A DNA stretch of 64,000 nt from Limnohabitans sp. (lineage in GTDB: Bacteria > Pseudomonadota > Gammaproteobacteria > Burkholderiales > Burkholderiaceae_C). A program made the position numbers and the translations under genes. The notes under the pieces are model-generated. The model did no database searches, had not been told where the DNA came from, and worked only from the letters and a program-made list of their open reading frames with translations. Positions within the stretch are counted from its first letter, which is position 1. The number at the start of each line of letters is the position of its first letter. The stretch is from contig NZ_JAAVVW010000003.1 in NCBI RefSeq assembly GCF_023910625.1, forward strand, positions 682,001-746,000, read 5' to 3'. Positions 10,030-19,209 of this stretch are shown here, piece after piece.

Positions 10030-11835
10030 ATGCCGCCACACACCCCTCCTAGTTCTGAGCATTCTGCCCAACCGAGCATTCGTCTGCGCCTGCTGCGATT
10101 GAGGCCTTACTTCCTGCGGCAGAAATGGGTCTGGATTCTGGCGTTGGGGGCTACCTTGGTAGCAGCGCTAACGGAGCCATTGATCCCAGCCTTGTTTCAG
10201 CCTTTGCTGGACAACGGCTTTGCCGGCAATCAGTTGCCGCTGTGGGCGATTCCGCTGGCAGTCATTGGCCTGTTCACTTTAAGAGGTATGGCACATTTCG
10301 TGGCGCAATACGCTTTGGCAAGAGTGACCAACAATGGCATGGAACAACTTCGTAGCGACCTGTTTGCTAAGCTGGTCAAAGCCGATTTGTCCTTGTTCCA
10401 ACGTCAATCGGCCAGCACCTTGTCCAATACCGTGGTGTACGAGGTGCAAGTCGGCGCCACACAGCTGGTCTCAGCCCTGATTGGTCTGACCCGCGATGGA
10501 TTGACCCTGTTGGCCTTGGTGGGCTATCTGATGTGGCTCAACTGGCAACTCACCTTGGTGGTCTTCACGGTTGCCCCGGGGCTGAGCTGGATCATGAAAG
10601 TTCTGTCGCGGCGCCTGTATGGCTTGACCAAAGAAAGCCAAAAGGCCACAGACGATTTGGCGTATGTTGTGGAGGAAAATGTGCTGGCCCATCGCATGGT
10701 TCGGTTGCATGGCGCCCATGAGCAACAAATTGGTCGGTTCAATGGGCTGGGGCAACGGTTGCGACGTTTGGCCCTGAAGTCCACCACCGCGTCAGCGGCC
10801 ATCACGCCACTGACTCAGATCATGGCGGCCATTGCCCTGTCCTTGGTGTTGGTGATTGCCCTGATTCAAAGCCGAGAACCGGGATCCGGGGCCACAGTAG
10901 GAAGTTTTGTGGCTTTTATCACGGCCATGCTGATGCTGATCGCGCCCATCAAACGGCTGGCAGACGTGGCCAACCCCATCACGCGCGGTCTGGCAGCGCT
11001 TGAGCGCGGTCTTGCTTTGTTGCACGACGCCCCCGAGGAAAGCCAGGGCCAGCACCAGGTCGAACGTGCCCGCGGTGCCATTGCATGGCACGACGTGAGT
11101 GTGCAATTCAACCCCGGGGAACCCCCTGCCCTGTCACACATTGACCTGACCGTGCTGCCAGGGGAGACGGTGGCACTGGTCGGAACATCCGGAGCCGGAA
11201 AAACCACTTTGGTCCAGCTCTTGCCCCGGTTTTTAAACCCAACAAACGGTGTGGTCATGCTCGATGGCATCCCACTTGGGCAATGGCATTTGGGTAGCCT
11301 GCGCAGCCAATTGGCCATGGTCAGTCAGGATGTGGTGATGCTCAACGACAGTCTGGCGGCCAACGTGAGCTTGGGTCAGCAGCCAGACCGGGGCAAAGTT
11401 CAGCATTGCCTCGAAGCGGCAAATTTGTGGCGCCATGTGCAGACCCTGCCCCAAGGCTTGGACACCGATCTGGGACACAACGCCAACCAGTTTTCAGGTG
11501 GCCAGCGCCAACGACTGGCCATCGCTAGGGCCTTGTACAAAGATGCACCCATTCTGATTTTGGACGAGGCCACTTCTGCTCTCGACAATGAGTCTGAGCG
11601 GCTGGTGCAGGAAGCCTTGCAAGGGCTGATGAAAGGTCGCACCACCCTGATCGTGGCGCACCGCTTGTCCACCATTGAACACGCCGATCGGGTGATCGTG
11701 ATGGAACATGGCCGCATTGTTGAGCAAGGTGCGCCAGCACAGTTGCTGGCAAGCGGCGGTGCTTATGCGCGACTGCAACACCGTGGGGAGTGGGCCGGTG
11801 ATGTAGCCGGCCCAGACTCTGTTCACCGGTCTTGA
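10030..11835 (+). CDS. msbA: Lipid A export ATP-binding/permease MsbA
   Basis: 601-residue ABC half-transporter. An N-terminal six-helix ABC type I membrane domain (about residues 30-330) is fused to a nucleotide-binding domain with Walker A GTSGAGKTTL (about 384), signature FSGGQRQRLAIARAL (about 488), Walker B ILILDEATSALD (about 509) and the switch histidine in VAHRLSTIEHADRV. The family flips lipid A-core across the inner membrane as a homodimer. It is divergent from tolB, with 195 bases between, so both promoters probably lie in that gap. The stop is six bases from the convergent rng stop. A general multidrug exporter is a less likely alternative. Confidence 0.9.
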   Translation: MPPHTPPSSEHSAQPSIRLRLLRLRPYFLRQKWVWILALGATLVAALTEPLIPALFQPLLDNGFAGNQLPLWAIPLAVIGLFTLRGMAHFVAQYALARVTNNGMEQLRSDLFAKLVKADLSLFQRQSASTLSNTVVYEVQVGATQLVSALIGLTRDGLTLLALVGYLMWLNWQLTLVVFTVAPGLSWIMKVLSRRLYGLTKESQKATDDLAYVVEENVLAHRMVRLHGAHEQQIGRFNGLGQRLRRLALKSTTASAAITPLTQIMAAIALSLVLVIALIQSREPGSGATVGSFVAFITAMLMLIAPIKRLADVANPITRGLAALERGLALLHDAPEESQGQHQVERARGAIAWHDVSVQFNPGEPPALSHIDLTVLPGETVALVGTSGAGKTTLVQLLPRFLNPTNGVVMLDGIPLGQWHLGSLRSQLAMVSQDVVMLNDSLAANVSLGQQPDRGKVQHCLEAANLWRHVQTLPQGLDTDLGHNANQFSGGQRQRLAIARALYKDAPILILDEATSALDNESERLVQEALQGLMKGRTTLIVAHRLSTIEHADRVIVMEHGRIVEQGAPAQLLASGGAYARLQHRGEWAGDVAGPDSVHRS

Positions 11836-11841
11836 TGCAAT

Positions 11842-13323
11842 TCAGATCAGGACAATGTCGTACTGTTCGGGTCCCATGCCAGATTCCACCTGCAGCGAAA
11901 TCGGCTTGGCAATGAAGCCTGACAGCCCTGCCAAATGCTGGCTTTCCTCGTCTTGCAGCATGTCAATCACTGACGGGCCTGCCACCACCCTGAACTCTCG
12001 CGGATTGAATTGACGTGCTTCCCGCAAAATTTCACGCAGGATGTCATAGGCTACCGAGCGCGGTGTTTTGACAATGCCCTTGCCCTGACAGCTTGGGCAC
12101 GGTTCGCACAACATGTGGGCTAAAGAATCACGGGTACGTTTACGTGTCATCTCCAGCAGGCCCAAGGGCGAAAAACCACCCGAGGATGTTTTGACGCGGT
12201 CCCGCGCCAATTGCTTGCGTAACTCGAACAACACCGCCTCCTGGTGGTCGCCCCGGGCCATGTCGATGAAGTCGGCAATGATGATGCCTCCCAGATTGCG
12301 CAATCGAAGCTGCCGCGCAATGGCCTGGGCCGCCTCCAGATTGGTCTTGAAAATCGTGTCTTCAAAATTGCGTGCGCCGACATAACCGCCCGTGTTCACG
12401 TCCACCGTGGTCAGCGCCTCGGTCTGATCGATGATCAGGTAACCGCCCGATTTCAAGTCCACCCGGCGACCTAACGCCTTGGCAATTTCCTCGTCGATGG
12501 CATACAGGTCAAAGATGGGCCTCTCGCCCTTGTAAAACTGCAAACGCTCAGCGGCTTTGGGCATGAACTCGCGCCCAAAAGCCTCCAGCCTGGCAAATTG
12601 CTCTTGCGAGTCGATGCGAATGCTTTGAGTGGCCTCGCCCACCAAGTCGCGCAGCACACGCTGCAGCAGCGTCAGGTCCTGGTGCAGCAAGGAGGCCGGC
12701 GGCAAGCGCATCGAAACATCCTTGATGCGCGCCCAGATCTTGCGTAAGTAGGCGATGTCGTCTTGCAACTCTTCGTCGCTGGAGTCTTCCGCGTTGGTGC
12801 GCAAAATGAAGCCCCCCCCGGATGGCCCCGCCAAAGCCTGCAGCCTTTGGCGCAACGCATCGCGCTGATCAGACGGAATTTTTTGCGACACACCAATGTG
12901 CTCGTCTTGCGGCAAGAAAACCAGATGCCGTCCCGCGATGCTGATTTGCGTGGACAAGCGGGCACCCTTGGTACCCATGGGGTCCTTGATGACCTGCACC
13001 ATGATGGCGCGACCTTCGAACACCTGTTTTTCAATCGGCACCAGCGGCTGACCTGTGCGCGCTGAAGCCGTCTCGCCTTCAACGTGTTTTTGCCAGAGAT
13101 CGGCCACGTGCAAAAAAGCCGCCTTATCCAGCCCGATGTCGATGAAGGCCGATTGCATGCCAGGCAAAACACGGGCCACTTTTCCCAAGTACACATTGCC
13201 CACGAGACCGCGCTCAAGGGTACGCTCCAAGTGCAGTTCTTGCACGGCGCCCAACTCGACCACAGCGACCCGTGTTTCCTGGGGCGACCAATTGACCAAA
13301 ATATCTTGTTGCATGGCAGTCAT
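11842..13323 (-). CDS. rng: Ribonuclease G
   Basis: 493-residue RNase E/G family endonuclease that processes 16S rRNA 5' ends and turns over mRNA. It has an S1 RNA-binding segment near the N-terminus (about residues 40-125, GNVYLGKVARVLPGMQSAF), the catalytic metal-binding aspartates in TVDVNTGGYVGARNFEDT and IIIADFIDM, and the CEPCPSCQG zinc-link motif. Its length lacks the long C-terminal scaffold of RNase E, so RNase G fits. ATGs at 13323 and 13314 are both plausible starts. It is the last gene of the array running from yebC through nadD, rsfS, rlmH and maf. Confidence 0.94.
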   Translation of the reverse strand: MTAMQQDILVNWSPQETRVAVVELGAVQELHLERTLERGLVGNVYLGKVARVLPGMQSAFIDIGLDKAAFLHVADLWQKHVEGETASARTGQPLVPIEKQVFEGRAIMVQVIKDPMGTKGARLSTQISIAGRHLVFLPQDEHIGVSQKIPSDQRDALRQRLQALAGPSGGGFILRTNAEDSSDEELQDDIAYLRKIWARIKDVSMRLPPASLLHQDLTLLQRVLRDLVGEATQSIRIDSQEQFARLEAFGREFMPKAAERLQFYKGERPIFDLYAIDEEIAKALGRRVDLKSGGYLIIDQTEALTTVDVNTGGYVGARNFEDTIFKTNLEAAQAIARQLRLRNLGGIIIADFIDMARGDHQEAVLFELRKQLARDRVKTSSGGFSPLGLLEMTRKRTRDSLAHMLCEPCPSCQGKGIVKTPRSVAYDILREILREARQFNPREFRVVAGPSVIDMLQDEESQHLAGLSGFIAKPISLQVESGMGPEQYDIVLI

Positions 13324-13411
13324 TCAATGAAAAGAAAGTTGGATACGCCAAATCGAGCCGATATCGTCATGGGACTGTCGCGCACCTCCAAGCAGGCCCT
13401 GGCACATGCAT

Positions 13412-14014
13412 TCAACAGCGAACACCCAACGAGCGCAGCAAAGCGGCAGTCTCGAACAGCGGCAAACCCATGATGCCTGAATAACTGCCCCGGATCTGTT
13501 CAATATGGGCAGCCGCCCTGCCCTGTACCCCGTAAGCACCGGCTTTGCCCATGGGCTCGCCTGTGGCCACGTAGGCCTTGATCTGAGCGGGTGTCATGGG
13601 CGCAAAGCGCACCCACGATTGAGACACCGTCGCCACCCGTTTGTGCCCTTTTTGTGCGGCAACGGCTGTCAATACGCGGTGGGTTTGGCCAGACAGCCGT
13701 TTCACAATGCGCACGGCATCGGCCTCATCAGTCGGTTTACCCAAAATATCCCGGCCCAGGCACACGGTGGTGTCAGCGCACAGCACGGGCGCGGCAGGCA
13801 GGCCCTGAAGATTCAACCGTTGCATCGCCGCATCGAGTTTCAAAGCTGTAACCCGCGCCACATAGCGTGCAGGCGCTTCCGCACCCCGCACATCTTCCAA
13901 AGACTCGGCGTCCTCTTCAGGCGAGGCCAGCAGCAGCCTGTGGGCCACGCCCATCTGGTCAAGGAGCTGGCTGCGCCGAGGGCTTTGAGAGGCAAGGTAA
14001 ATGAAGTCGCTCAT
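13412..14014 (-). CDS. maf: Maf-like nucleotide pyrophosphatase
   Basis: 200-residue Maf/HAM1-fold house-cleaning enzyme that hydrolyses non-canonical or modified nucleoside triphosphates. The N-terminal [18 protein letters not shown] is the conserved substrate-binding signature, the catalytic aspartate lies in [11 protein letters not shown] (about residue 81), and the [13 protein letters not shown] segment follows. The S-P-R-R pattern resembles the dTTP/UTP pyrophosphatase (YhdE) type more than the m7GTP (YceF) type. The start overlaps the rlmH stop in ATGA, so the two are translationally coupled. The adjacent rng gene completes a common maf-rng pair. Confidence 0.92.
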   Translation of the reverse strand: MSDFIYLASQSPRRSQLLDQMGVAHRLLLASPEEDAESLEDVRGAEAPARYVARVTALKLDAAMQRLNLQGLPAAPVLCADTTVCLGRDILGKPTDEADAVRIVKRLSGQTHRVLTAVAAQKGHKRVATVSQSWVRFAPMTPAQIKAYVATGEPMGKAGAYGVQGRAAAHIEQIRGSYSGIMGLPLFETAALLRSLGVRC

Positions 14015-14478
14015 TCCCGGTGGTAGGGGTGGTTGGCGTTGATGGACCAGGCGCGGTAGAGCTGCTCGATCAACAGCACGCGGGCCATGGCGTGGGGCAA
14101 GGTCAGATCGGACAAGCGGATGCGCTCGTGCGCTGCCTGGCGAAACTCGGGCTCCAGCCCGTCGGGGCCACCAATGACCAAGGCCAAGTCGTCTCCCCCC
14201 AACTGCCAGCTGGTTAGGCGGATGGCCAGGGCCTGCGTGGTCAGGTGGGTGCCGCGCTCGTCGAGCGCCACGATGCGGGCGCCACGGGGAATGGCCGCTT
14301 CGATGCGCTGGCGCTCGGCCGCGTACAGGTTGGGCAAGGTTTTAGAGCCCCGAGGCTCGGTTTTCACGACTTTTAGCTCGACCTTGAGCTCAGGCGGAAA
14401 GCGTTTGGCGTAGTCGTCCCAAGCGGTCTGCGCCCAATCCGGCACACGCAGGCCGACCGCAACGATCAGCAGCTTCAT
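14011..14478 (-). CDS. rlmH: 23S rRNA pseudouridine-1915 N3-methyltransferase
   Basis: 155-residue SPOUT-class methyltransferase that methylates pseudouridine 1915 in helix 69 of 23S rRNA on assembled 70S ribosomes. Length is exactly that of the family. The trefoil-knot SAM site is seen as [12 protein letters not shown] (about residue 70), [14 protein letters not shown] (about 101) and the C-terminal [24 protein letters not shown] in two conserved parts. The last 89 bases of the upstream rsfS reading frame overlap its beginning in another frame, and the gene overlaps maf by four bases. Confidence 0.97.
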   Translation of the reverse strand: MKLLIVAVGLRVPDWAQTAWDDYAKRFPPELKVELKVVKTEPRGSKTLPNLYAAERQRIEAAIPRGARIVALDERGTHLTTQALAIRLTSWQLGGDDLALVIGGPDGLEPEFRQAAHERIRLSDLTLPHAMARVLLIEQLYRAWSINANHPYHRE

Positions 14479-15220
14479 TCAGGATCAATCGGCTTTTCGG
14501 CGGGTGGCCGCTTGCACAGGGCTTGCGGGCTGGGGGTTTTTTGGCTGCCGGTTGGGCAGCTGATTTGGCCGTGGGCTTGCCCACTGTCTTCAACGGGTGC
14601 TTGCTGGTGGGGCTGTTGGCTTTCGGAGTCGAATTGGCTGCTGTTCCAGTAGCGGGTTTAGCGGTGGTTTTAGCGGGTGCCTTGCCCGCTGGCTTGGCCG
14701 ATTTGGCCGGTGCTTTCAATGCGGGTTTGGCTGCCGACTTCTTGGCTGCGGGTGGTTTGGCCTCGGCAGATTTGGCGGCAGCTTTGCCCGTGGCTTTTTT
14801 CGCCACCGAGTTCTTGATGTGGCCCTTGACCTCTGCTGTTACGGCAGGCTTGGGCGCACCAAACTTCAGGCGCACGGGCGTGCCGCCCCAGATTTCTTCC
14901 AGGTTGTAATAGGAACGAATAGTGGGCTGCATGATGTGTACCACAGCTGAGCCGCAGTCGACAATGATCCACTCACCATTGTCTTCGCCCTCGATGCGCG
15001 GCTTGCCAAAGCCTGCCAAGCGAACTTTGTCGCGCACGCTGGCGGACAAAGCCTTTGTCTGACGGTTCGAGCTGCCTGAGGCAATGATGACCCTTTCAAA
15101 CAGGGAGGACAGATGTTCGGTGTCAAACACCTGGATCTCTTGGGCCTTGACGTCTTCAAGTGCGTCCACAACAGCACGCTGGAGTTTTTGAATGTCTTTT
15201 TTGGCGGCGTTTTCGGTCAT
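14390..15220 (-). CDS. rsfS: Ribosomal silencing factor RsfS with long basic tail
   Basis: 276 residues. The first about 115 form the RsfS/Iojap domain, which binds ribosomal protein L14 and blocks subunit joining when nutrients are poor ([43 protein letters not shown]). An Ala/Lys/Pro-rich tail of about 110 residues follows. The frame then runs 89 bases into rlmH, with a final part that looks like out-of-frame rlmH. The other two frames stop at the rlmH start (one gives an ATGA overlap), so a one- or two-base slip in the A6C5 run at 14532-14542 may have changed the true C-terminus. The ATG at 15220 overlaps the nadD stop in TGATG. Confidence 0.88.
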   Translation of the reverse strand: MTENAAKKDIQKLQRAVVDALEDVKAQEIQVFDTEHLSSLFERVIIASGSSNRQTKALSASVRDKVRLAGFGKPRIEGEDNGEWIIVDCGSAVVHIMQPTIRSYYNLEEIWGGTPVRLKFGAPKPAVTAEVKGHIKNSVAKKATGKAAAKSAEAKPPAAKKSAAKPALKAPAKSAKPAGKAPAKTTAKPATGTAANSTPKANSPTSKHPLKTVGKPTAKSAAQPAAKKPPARKPCASGHPPKSRLILNEAADRCGRPACAGLGADRLGRLRQTLSA

Positions 15221-15885
15221 CAATGTGGCCTGTAAAGGTGGTGATCGTGAATATAGCGCTCTACAGCGGGGGATACCAGACCTTTCAGGGTCTGTTCTGT
15301 GGCCGATATCGCACGGATGTCCGTGGCATTGTGAGGCATCAGCGGCATGTCCAAAGTGCGAATGCGCGCTTGCAGCTTGTCAGGAATGGTCGAGCTGGTC
15401 TGTGCAGCGACGGATACTTCGTTCCATGCACTCACGGACTTATCACGGCTTGCGGCGCAGATTATAGCGATGCGATCAATTTCTTCGATTTGATGCCAAG
15501 CGGTCAAGGAACGGCGCTGGTCATCGCCGAGCAACAAATACAGCTGCGCGGCAGGAAATTCGGACTGCAATTCGTGCAGCGTGTCCACTGTGTAGCTCGG
15601 GCCATCACGACACGTTTCACGCGGGTCCACCACCACCTCTGGCAGGTGCCGGAAAGCAAGCTGGCTCATGGTCAAACGGTGAATGGCTTCACTCAATAGT
15701 CGAGGCTTGTGCCAAGCCTGGCCGGTAGGCACGATGCGCACCTGGTCCAGAGACAGCTGAGCTATGGCTGCCTCCACCAAGGCCACATGCGCCAGGTGCG
15801 GAGGATCGAAAGCACCGCCAAAAACCCCCAAGCGCAACACACCGGGCGCAGCGGCGACGGCGGGCTTGTTTAGTGGCTGGCTCAA
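15220..15885 (-). CDS. nadD: Nicotinate-nucleotide adenylyltransferase
   Basis: 222-residue nucleotidyltransferase that makes deamido-NAD from nicotinate mononucleotide and ATP. The [12 protein letters not shown] motif near residue 21 contains the H-x-G-H-class (HxxH) ATP site. [11 protein letters not shown] and the C-terminal region fit NadD; the usual ISATEQT-type C-terminal segment replaces ISSTxIR. No ATG lies in a sensible place. A TTG at 15885 is favoured because AAGGA precedes it by six bases and it overlaps the hemF stop (TTGA). A GTG at 15840 is the alternative. The stop overlaps the rsfS start, so hemF, nadD and rsfS appear translationally linked. Confidence 0.92.
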   Translation of the reverse strand: MSQPLNKPAVAAAPGVLRLGVFGGAFDPPHLAHVALVEAAIAQLSLDQVRIVPTGQAWHKPRLLSEAIHRLTMSQLAFRHLPEVVVDPRETCRDGPSYTVDTLHELQSEFPAAQLYLLLGDDQRRSLTAWHQIEEIDRIAIICAASRDKSVSAWNEVSVAAQTSSTIPDKLQARIRTLDMPLMPHNATDIRAISATEQTLKGLVSPAVERYIHDHHLYRPH

Positions 15886-16802
15886 ACCCAGTCCTTGGGC
15901 ACCAGGAAGTGGCTCAGCAGACGGGCCTCTGGCGTATCCGGCGGATCCTGTCGCTGATATGTCCAGCGCACCTCGGGCGGCATGGACAACAAGATCGACT
16001 CGGTGCGTCCCCCAGATTGCAAGCCAAAGTGCGTTCCCCGGTCCCAAACCAGGTTGAATTCAACATAACGGCCCCGGCGGTAGAGCTGAAAGTCGCGCTC
16101 GCGCTCGCCGTAGGGTGTGTCTTTGCGGCGCTGCACGATCGGCATATATGCGGGCAACAGGGCATCCCCCACACTTTGCAGCATGGCGAAGCTCTGATCC
16201 ATGCCCAACTCGGAAAAGTCGTCAAAGAAGATACCGCCCACACCGCGCTGCTCATGGCGGTGTTTGTTGCAGAAATAGTCGTCGCACCATGACTTGAAAC
16301 GGGGATGCAGGCCCTCGCCAAACGGGGCCAAGGTCTCTTTGCAGGTTTGGTGAAAATGCACAGCATCCTCGTCAAAGCCGTAGTAAGGTGTCAGGTCCAT
16401 CCCACCGCCAAACCAGGCTATGGGGTCATTGCCTGCGGGCTTTGCGGCGATCATGCGCACGTTCATGTGTACCGTGGGCACATAGGGATTGCGCGGGTGA
16501 AAGACCAACGAAACGCCCATGGCCTCAAAGGCCGAACCGGCCAGCTCCGGGCGATGCTGCGTGGCTGACGGCGGTAACTGAGGCCCCGTTACATGTGAAA
16601 AACCGCAACCGGCCCGCTCGAACACCGGGCCCCCCTCCAGTATCTGTGTGATGCCATTGCCCTGGAGTTTTTCACCTGGGTCCTTTTGCCACGCATCGGT
16701 CAGAAAAGGGGTGCCGTCAATATCAGTCAAGGCCCCGGTGATGCGGGCTTGCAAGCCCAGCAGATGTGTTTTGACGACGCTGAGTTCGAAGCTGTTGCTC
16801 AT
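15882..16802 (-). CDS. hemF: Coproporphyrinogen III oxidase, aerobic
   Basis: 306-residue oxygen-dependent enzyme that decarboxylates coproporphyrinogen III to protoporphyrinogen IX in haem synthesis. Conserved blocks are [10 protein letters not shown] (about residue 121), [18 protein letters not shown] (about 140), [10 protein letters not shown] (about 200) and [16 protein letters not shown] (about 252). The start is the ATG of MSNSFEL; further upstream in-frame sequence is Pro-rich and unlike the family. No clear ribosome site precedes it. The gene is followed by nadD with a four-base overlap. The oxygen requirement suggests an aerobic or facultative lifestyle (inference). Confidence 0.96.
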   Translation of the reverse strand: MSNSFELSVVKTHLLGLQARITGALTDIDGTPFLTDAWQKDPGEKLQGNGITQILEGGPVFERAGCGFSHVTGPQLPPSATQHRPELAGSAFEAMGVSLVFHPRNPYVPTVHMNVRMIAAKPAGNDPIAWFGGGMDLTPYYGFDEDAVHFHQTCKETLAPFGEGLHPRFKSWCDDYFCNKHRHEQRGVGGIFFDDFSELGMDQSFAMLQSVGDALLPAYMPIVQRRKDTPYGERERDFQLYRRGRYVEFNLVWDRGTHFGLQSGGRTESILLSMPPEVRWTYQRQDPPDTPEARLLSHFLVPKDWV

Positions 16803-17122
16803 GGGTGGAAAGGAAGGTGGAGAGGTTTCAAAAGCAGGTGGCGCTTGGGGTCGCTGTTGCAAGAGCCGACTGCGCTGGACCCCAGAGGATCATGGGGTGC
16901 ATCTGGTACACATGCAAACCCTGAACGTCTGCATGGACCAGGAGCCGATGGAGGAAATCCCGTTGGTCCGGTCAGGACGCAAAGCCAACCCGGTGTGCGG
17001 CTGCGCGTACCCTCAGGCACGAGGCCCAGACAGAGCAAATTCAAAAAAAATTGGTCTAGACAGGGGTCGATGACCGTCTCGCAATGACTGCTTAAGGTGA
17101 GCATGTAGGCTATAAGGGATTT
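16803..17122. other. 320-bp gap between hemF and purD
   Basis: No convincing gene. On the plus strand GGACGCAAAGCC (16976-16987) equals the most conserved piece of c-di-GMP-I (GEMM) riboswitches. A GCAAACC lies upstream (about 16916), and GGTAC (about 16909) can pair with GTACC (about 17007). The usual short P1b hairpin is replaced by a longer one (GGACCA with TGGTCC). No plus-strand gene lies downstream, so this may be a relic or coincidence. The gap should also contain the hemF promoter on the minus strand, which I could not pin down. Confidence 0.3.
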
Positions 17123-18403
17123 TCAGTTTTTGATGGCGCGATAACCAATGTCTTGGCGCATCTGCATGCCTTCAAAGGCAATTGGGATCGCCTCCTGGTA
17201 AGCCTTTTGCTGCGCTTGCTTGACCGAGTCAGCCAGCACCGTGACGCACAGCACACGCCCCCCAGAGGTCAGGATTTGACCGTCTTTTTCGGTGGTGCCC
17301 GCATGGAACACCATGGCATCGTTCAAGTCTTTGGGCAGACCTGTCACGGCATCGCCCTTGCGTGGGTCCAGCGGATAACCCGCGGCGGCCATGACCACCC
17401 CCAGCGCCACGCGCCGGTCCCATTCCATCTCCAATTGATTCAGGCCCTCGCCGGTCGCCGCCATCAGCACTTCAAACAGATCGGACTTCAGGCGCATCAA
17501 GATGGGCTGGGTCTCGGGGTCGCCCATGCGGCAGTTGAATTCCAGGGTCTTGATGCGGCCTTGCGGGTCGATCATCAAGCCTGCATACAAGAAGCCGGTG
17601 TAGGGGATGCCGTCTTTTTCCATGCCCCGAATGGTGGGCAAGATGACCTCACGCATGGCGCGGGCGTGCACCTCGGCCGTGACCACGGGGGCAGGAGAAT
17701 AAGCCCCCATACCGCCCGTGTTGGGGCCTTCGTCGCCGTCCAGCAAGCGTTTATGGTCCTGGCTGGTGGCCAGGGCCGCCACGTTTTTGCCGTCACACAG
17801 CACCATGAAACTGGCTTCTTCGCCTTGCAAGAACTCTTCGATCACCACGCGTGCACCGCCTGCGTTGTGCGCCACACCGAGCGTGTTATCGAGCAACATG
17901 AAATCAATCGCCTCATGCGCCTGGGACAACGTCATGGCCACCACCACCCCTTTGCCTGCGGCCAAGCCGTCAGCCTTGACCACAATGGGTGCGCCTTGGC
18001 GGTCCACGTAGGCGTGGGCCAGAGCCGGGTCAGTGAAGGTCTCAAATTCGGCGGTGGGGATGCCATGGCGCTGCATGAAGGCCTTGGAAAAAGCCTTGGA
18101 GCTTTCCATCTGAGCGGCGGCCTGGGTGGGGCCGAATATCCGCAAGCCATGGGCGCGAAAATCGTCCACAATGCCCGCCGCCAAGGGAGCTTCGGGGCCC
18201 ACCAAGGTCAGACCGATGCCGTTATCCAAAGCCCACTGGCGCAGCAGCGCCAAGTCAGTAATCGGCACATTGACCAGGTTTTTGTCTTTGGCCGTGCCGC
18301 CATTACCGGGTGCCACATAAACCAGCTGCACTTTGGGCGACTGCGCGAGTTTCCAAGCCATGGCGTGCTCACGGCCACCGCTGCCAACGACCAATACTTT
18401 CAT
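17123..18403 (-). CDS. purD: Phosphoribosylamine-glycine ligase
   Basis: 426-residue ATP-grasp enzyme that joins glycine to 5-phosphoribosylamine, the second step of purine synthesis. The N-terminal VLVVGSGGREHAMAWKL is the family signature. The ATP-grasp domain contains PIVVKADGLAAGKGVVVA (about residue 138) and VVIEEFLQGEEAS (about 188), and the PurD signature RMGDPETQP is at about 290. Length is normal. It starts ten bases after the yebC stop, so both are probably co-transcribed. Confidence 0.97.
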   Translation of the reverse strand: MKVLVVGSGGREHAMAWKLAQSPKVQLVYVAPGNGGTAKDKNLVNVPITDLALLRQWALDNGIGLTLVGPEAPLAAGIVDDFRAHGLRIFGPTQAAAQMESSKAFSKAFMQRHGIPTAEFETFTDPALAHAYVDRQGAPIVVKADGLAAGKGVVVAMTLSQAHEAIDFMLLDNTLGVAHNAGGARVVIEEFLQGEEASFMVLCDGKNVAALATSQDHKRLLDGDEGPNTGGMGAYSPAPVVTAEVHARAMREVILPTIRGMEKDGIPYTGFLYAGLMIDPQGRIKTLEFNCRMGDPETQPILMRLKSDLFEVLMAATGEGLNQLEMEWDRRVALGVVMAAAGYPLDPRKGDAVTGLPKDLNDAMVFHAGTTEKDGQILTSGGRVLCVTVLADSVKQAQQKAYQEAIPIAFEGMQMRQDIGYRAIKN

Positions 18404-18412
18404 CCAACTTCC

Positions 18413-19138
18413 TTAATCTTCAAATTCGGCGTTGTGGAAAACGTTTTGCACATCGTCCAAGTCTTCCAATATATCCAATAATTTTTGCATTTTGGCCGCT
18501 TCATCACCGGACAAAGACACAGAATTTTCGGCTCGCCAGGTGACTTCGGCCATCTCGGCCACCAGTCCGGCCGCCTCCAGCGCGTTTTTCACGGCCTCAA
18601 AATCAGCGGGTGTGGTCAAGACCTCGATCGCGCCCTCCTCGTCGGTGAGGACGTCTTCGGCACCGGCTTCAAGAGCCACCTCCATGACCCGGTCCTCCGA
18701 CGTGCCAGGAGCAAAAATCAGTTGACCACAGTGCTTGAACTGAAACGCTACCGAGCCCTCGGTGCCCAGGTTACCGCCGTGCTTGCTCAGGGCGTGGCGC
18801 ATTTCGGCCACGGTGCGCACCCGGTTGTCGGTCATGGTGTCCACAATGATGGCTGCGCCACCGATGCCGTAACCCTCATAACGAATTTCTTCGTAGCTCA
18901 CGCCCTCCAGATTGCCAGTGGCCTTGTCCACGTTGCGTTTGATGGTGTCGGCCGGCATGTTGGCCGCTTTGGCCTTTTCAATGGCCAGGCGCAAACGTGG
19001 GTTGGCGCTGGCATCACCACCTCCGGTGCGGGCAGCCACCATGATTTCGCGCACCACGCGGGTCCAGATCCGTTGGCGCTTTTCGTCTTGCCGCCCCTTG
19101 CGGTGCTGAATATTTGCCCATTTACTGTGGCCAGCCAT
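18413..19138 (-). CDS. YebC/PmpR family regulatory protein
   Basis: 241-residue member of the YebC/PmpR (TACO1-like) family. The N-terminus [18 protein letters not shown] and the [18 protein letters not shown] segment (about residue 92) are diagnostic, and the acidic C-terminal domain is typical. Members were described as DNA-binding regulators, and recent work also links YebC to translation of proline stretches; which role applies here cannot be read from the sequence. Full length and well conserved. It heads the yebC-purD-hemF-nadD-rsfS-rlmH-maf-rng array and is divergent from the HerA-like ATPase gene. Confidence 0.94.
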   Translation of the reverse strand: MAGHSKWANIQHRKGRQDEKRQRIWTRVVREIMVAARTGGGDASANPRLRLAIEKAKAANMPADTIKRNVDKATGNLEGVSYEEIRYEGYGIGGAAIIVDTMTDNRVRTVAEMRHALSKHGGNLGTEGSVAFQFKHCGQLIFAPGTSEDRVMEVALEAGAEDVLTDEEGAIEVLTTPADFEAVKNALEAAGLVAEMAEVTWRAENSVSLSGDEAAKMQKLLDILEDLDDVQNVFHNAEFED

Positions 19139-19209
19139 CGGAAATTCCTTGAATGTTGATTTAACCTAGAGGCAGGATTTTACTTTTCACGCCGAGGAGG
19201 AGATTTTCG

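Noticed and set aside
17153-18481. 442-codon plus-strand open frame over purD
   Set aside because: It is antisense to the complete purD gene and His/Gln-rich, a shadow of the high-GC codon pattern.
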